A stretch of DNA of 64,000 nucleotides. Origin: Oxyruncus cristatus. Its lineage: Eukaryota > Chordata > Aves > Passeriformes > Cotingidae. The notes below the pieces were generated by a model. That model did no database searches. It saw nothing but the letters and a program-made list of their open reading frames with translations, and was not told where the DNA came from. This document shows, in pieces, positions 62,102-64,000 of the stretch. The stretch is taken from the NCBI GenBank assembly GCA_013399855.1, contig VXAY01004098.1, forward strand, positions 424,562-488,561, in the 5' to 3' direction. Position numbers and translations under genes: made by a program. Numbering within the stretch: the stretch's first letter is position 1; every line of letters starts with the position of its first letter.

Positions 62102-64000
62102 CTACCAAGGTAAGTTAAAAAGTTACCTACCATCTCTACAGATAATTCCAGCACAAACTCTTCAATGGCAACAAGAGCAATAATAAACTATTATCTGGAC
62201 ATTTAATCAAACTGTAATATTATACAGCATGAGCTCAAAGTGTCTCAGTATATAACTGATGAATTATGTTTGCTATTATGAGCTTGGAAACACTGGCTTT
62301 GTCAACCTAATTTTACAGGAGTACACAATTTACAGAAGTTAATAGTTTTCCATTACACAGAGAATTCTCCTTTAAACGCAGCATTTTTGCATGTCTTTGG
62401 TTGCTAATTATAGCCAAGATGTTTAACATCGGTAAATAACATCATGTCACAATATCTACTGCGCCTGGTTTTCTTGTCAGTCCTGTAATATATCTGTGTG
62501 TGAGCTCCCATTCACTTCTGAACGTCTGAATTCACCTGACTGAAGTTTGTCACACAGCAAGTTTCTGAACTGGAACTGCAATCAAAGAATCCTTCTGAAC
62601 AGCCCATAAAGTGGCACACAAAGTACACTACTTACTATTTGTACACCTGATGCTTTTGCACTTACAAATTCTTTCTAGTGGGAACAAAGAGCATGCTCAG
62701 CGTTGTGTAACAGAAAGAAGGAAACAATCTTTGCCTCACAGACCTTTGTGTTTAAATACACAAATGGTACCACTGCATGTAAAACAAACATGAAAATTAC
62801 AAGCAAATTTATCCATATATTCAAGAAGGTATTTACTGGACATTGGTTTAACACTGGTGATTTAAGGACATAAGTAAATTCTAATAATACATTTTGTGGT
62901 TGAGTATTTACTTGAATCAATAAAAGGCAACAGTTCCTCATGAAAGCAAAGCACACAAGTAAGACAGGAAGACTGAAGTAGAAGAAAGTGCAAGATGCTC
63001 AATAGCTGTTCCTTTTGCAGAGTGCAGAGAATTATTATTCATGACTAATGTAAGGAGACTGAGCCAGGCACAGACATGTGCAGAGCCTGAAGGTTCTGAT
63101 CTATATGTCAGCTCAAGTGTTGAGCAGCAAATGTGGCACCTTAAGAATGCTGAAAGCAAAAACCCGTTTTACATCTTACATGTAGAAAGTACAGTTTGCA
63201 ACAGGTGCCTGAAGCGTCTTTTAAATTTAACAGAGAACAGGCCCCAAACACTTTCTAATACTGGAATAAAACTGCAAAAACTTGCTGGAATATAAAGCAC
63301 AGTGAGACCAAGCTTTGCTACAATAAAGCAACATAATAAATTTAGCATTTTAAGATGCCATTGCTATCAGCTCCTAAACCCTCTGTAAGTGGTGAAGAGT
63401 TCCAAGAAATGCAGATGACAAACCTCTGCCATTTTCCTGCCTTCAGGCTTCATTTTTCCCCATCCCCACCATCTCTCACCCTGCATGGTACCACTTACTA
63501 CTGAGTGTGCAACTGTTTCCCACATTCTTAAATGCTCCTTTCAAGTCCATCTTTCACTGTTCTTAGCACACTCTGTTCAACTTTCTCCTCCTCCTCCTCC
63601 AAAATAACTGAATGTTCAGGCAACAGCTGTTGCTTCAAGTTCACTCAATTTGCTTTTTAATTCCCAGTCAACCTGGCATCTGACATTTCCTCTCCACTGA
63701 AATTGTGCTCACCTATGGCCTAAGATAAGGCTTTGGGTGCACTACCATCCATCCCCTAAACAACATTTAGCACACGATGCTCCATGAAGTCTTGCCCTTC
63801 CTGACATATGTCCAAGATTCCAGCCCCCACTGCATTCTCAACACTTCCTGCCATTTAAATGGCTGCTGGCACCATCACCCCAATGCACATCATGCAGACA
63901 TCTAAGTTTCGTCATTTACTTCGCTATTTCTTTTGTTTTGTTTAGAAGGAGAAAGGGGCAATACAGAAACATTTTTAAGATTAAATTTTGGTCTTAAGCT
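62102..64000 (-). other. ZFX upstream intron (continues past the window)
   Basis: This is AT-rich DNA with no exon I can support on either strand; short ORFs here show no family features. The next upstream ZFX exon (acidic domain) should lie beyond 64,000. Confidence 0.75.

Noticed and set aside
1..64000. CRISPR arrays, bacterial operons, rRNA or tRNA genes
   Set aside because: No regular spacer-repeat arrays or recognisable RNA gene sequences; the DNA is vertebrate in structure.

Overview
The window looks like autosomal DNA from a bird. The evidence is several 3'-end fragments of CR1 retrotransposons (one ending in the ATTCTAT-type tail), avian-style LTRs, AT-rich intergenic DNA with sharp CpG islands, and two vertebrate multi-exon genes with canonical splice sites. 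I cannot fix the species; the LTR style suggests a neoavian, possibly a passerine, but that is inference.

Layout: 1-27.2 kb is intergenic and repeat-bearing. It holds a CR1 split by a solo LTR (57-1,075), two LTR-like copies on the minus strand (about 2.25-3.29 kb and 9.49-10.35 kb), and two CR1 copies whose 3' ends face each other (25.57-26.02 kb and 26.44-27.21 kb). I found no supported coding exon there. From 27,866 to 37,362 on the minus strand lies a complete eight-exon gene for an organic solute transporter alpha (SLC51A/OST-alpha) family protein of 373 residues. Its first coding exon sits in a CpG island (about 36.75-37.85 kb). From 38 to 50.7 kb I see only intergenic DNA. A second CpG island at about 50.78-51.12 kb has no recognised gene. 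The minus-strand end of ZFX occupies 56.6-64.0 kb: a probable long 3' UTR, the last coding exon (59,326-60,512) with the 13-finger C2H2 array, the preceding exon (61,961-62,101) with the nuclear localisation signal, and intron beyond. The upstream ZFX exons lie past the right edge.

The two genes are transcribed in the same direction and have unrelated roles: a seven-helix membrane transporter subunit, and a nuclear zinc-finger transcription factor. The points most worth following are the identity of the OST-alpha-like gene beside ZFX, its longer C-terminal tail, a homeodomain-like palindrome framed by direct repeats in its promoter, the loss of a zinc-ligand cysteine in ZFX finger 3, and the orphan CpG island between the genes. 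I did not find a clearly new biological system; most unexplained ORFs look like chance ORFs or repeats.
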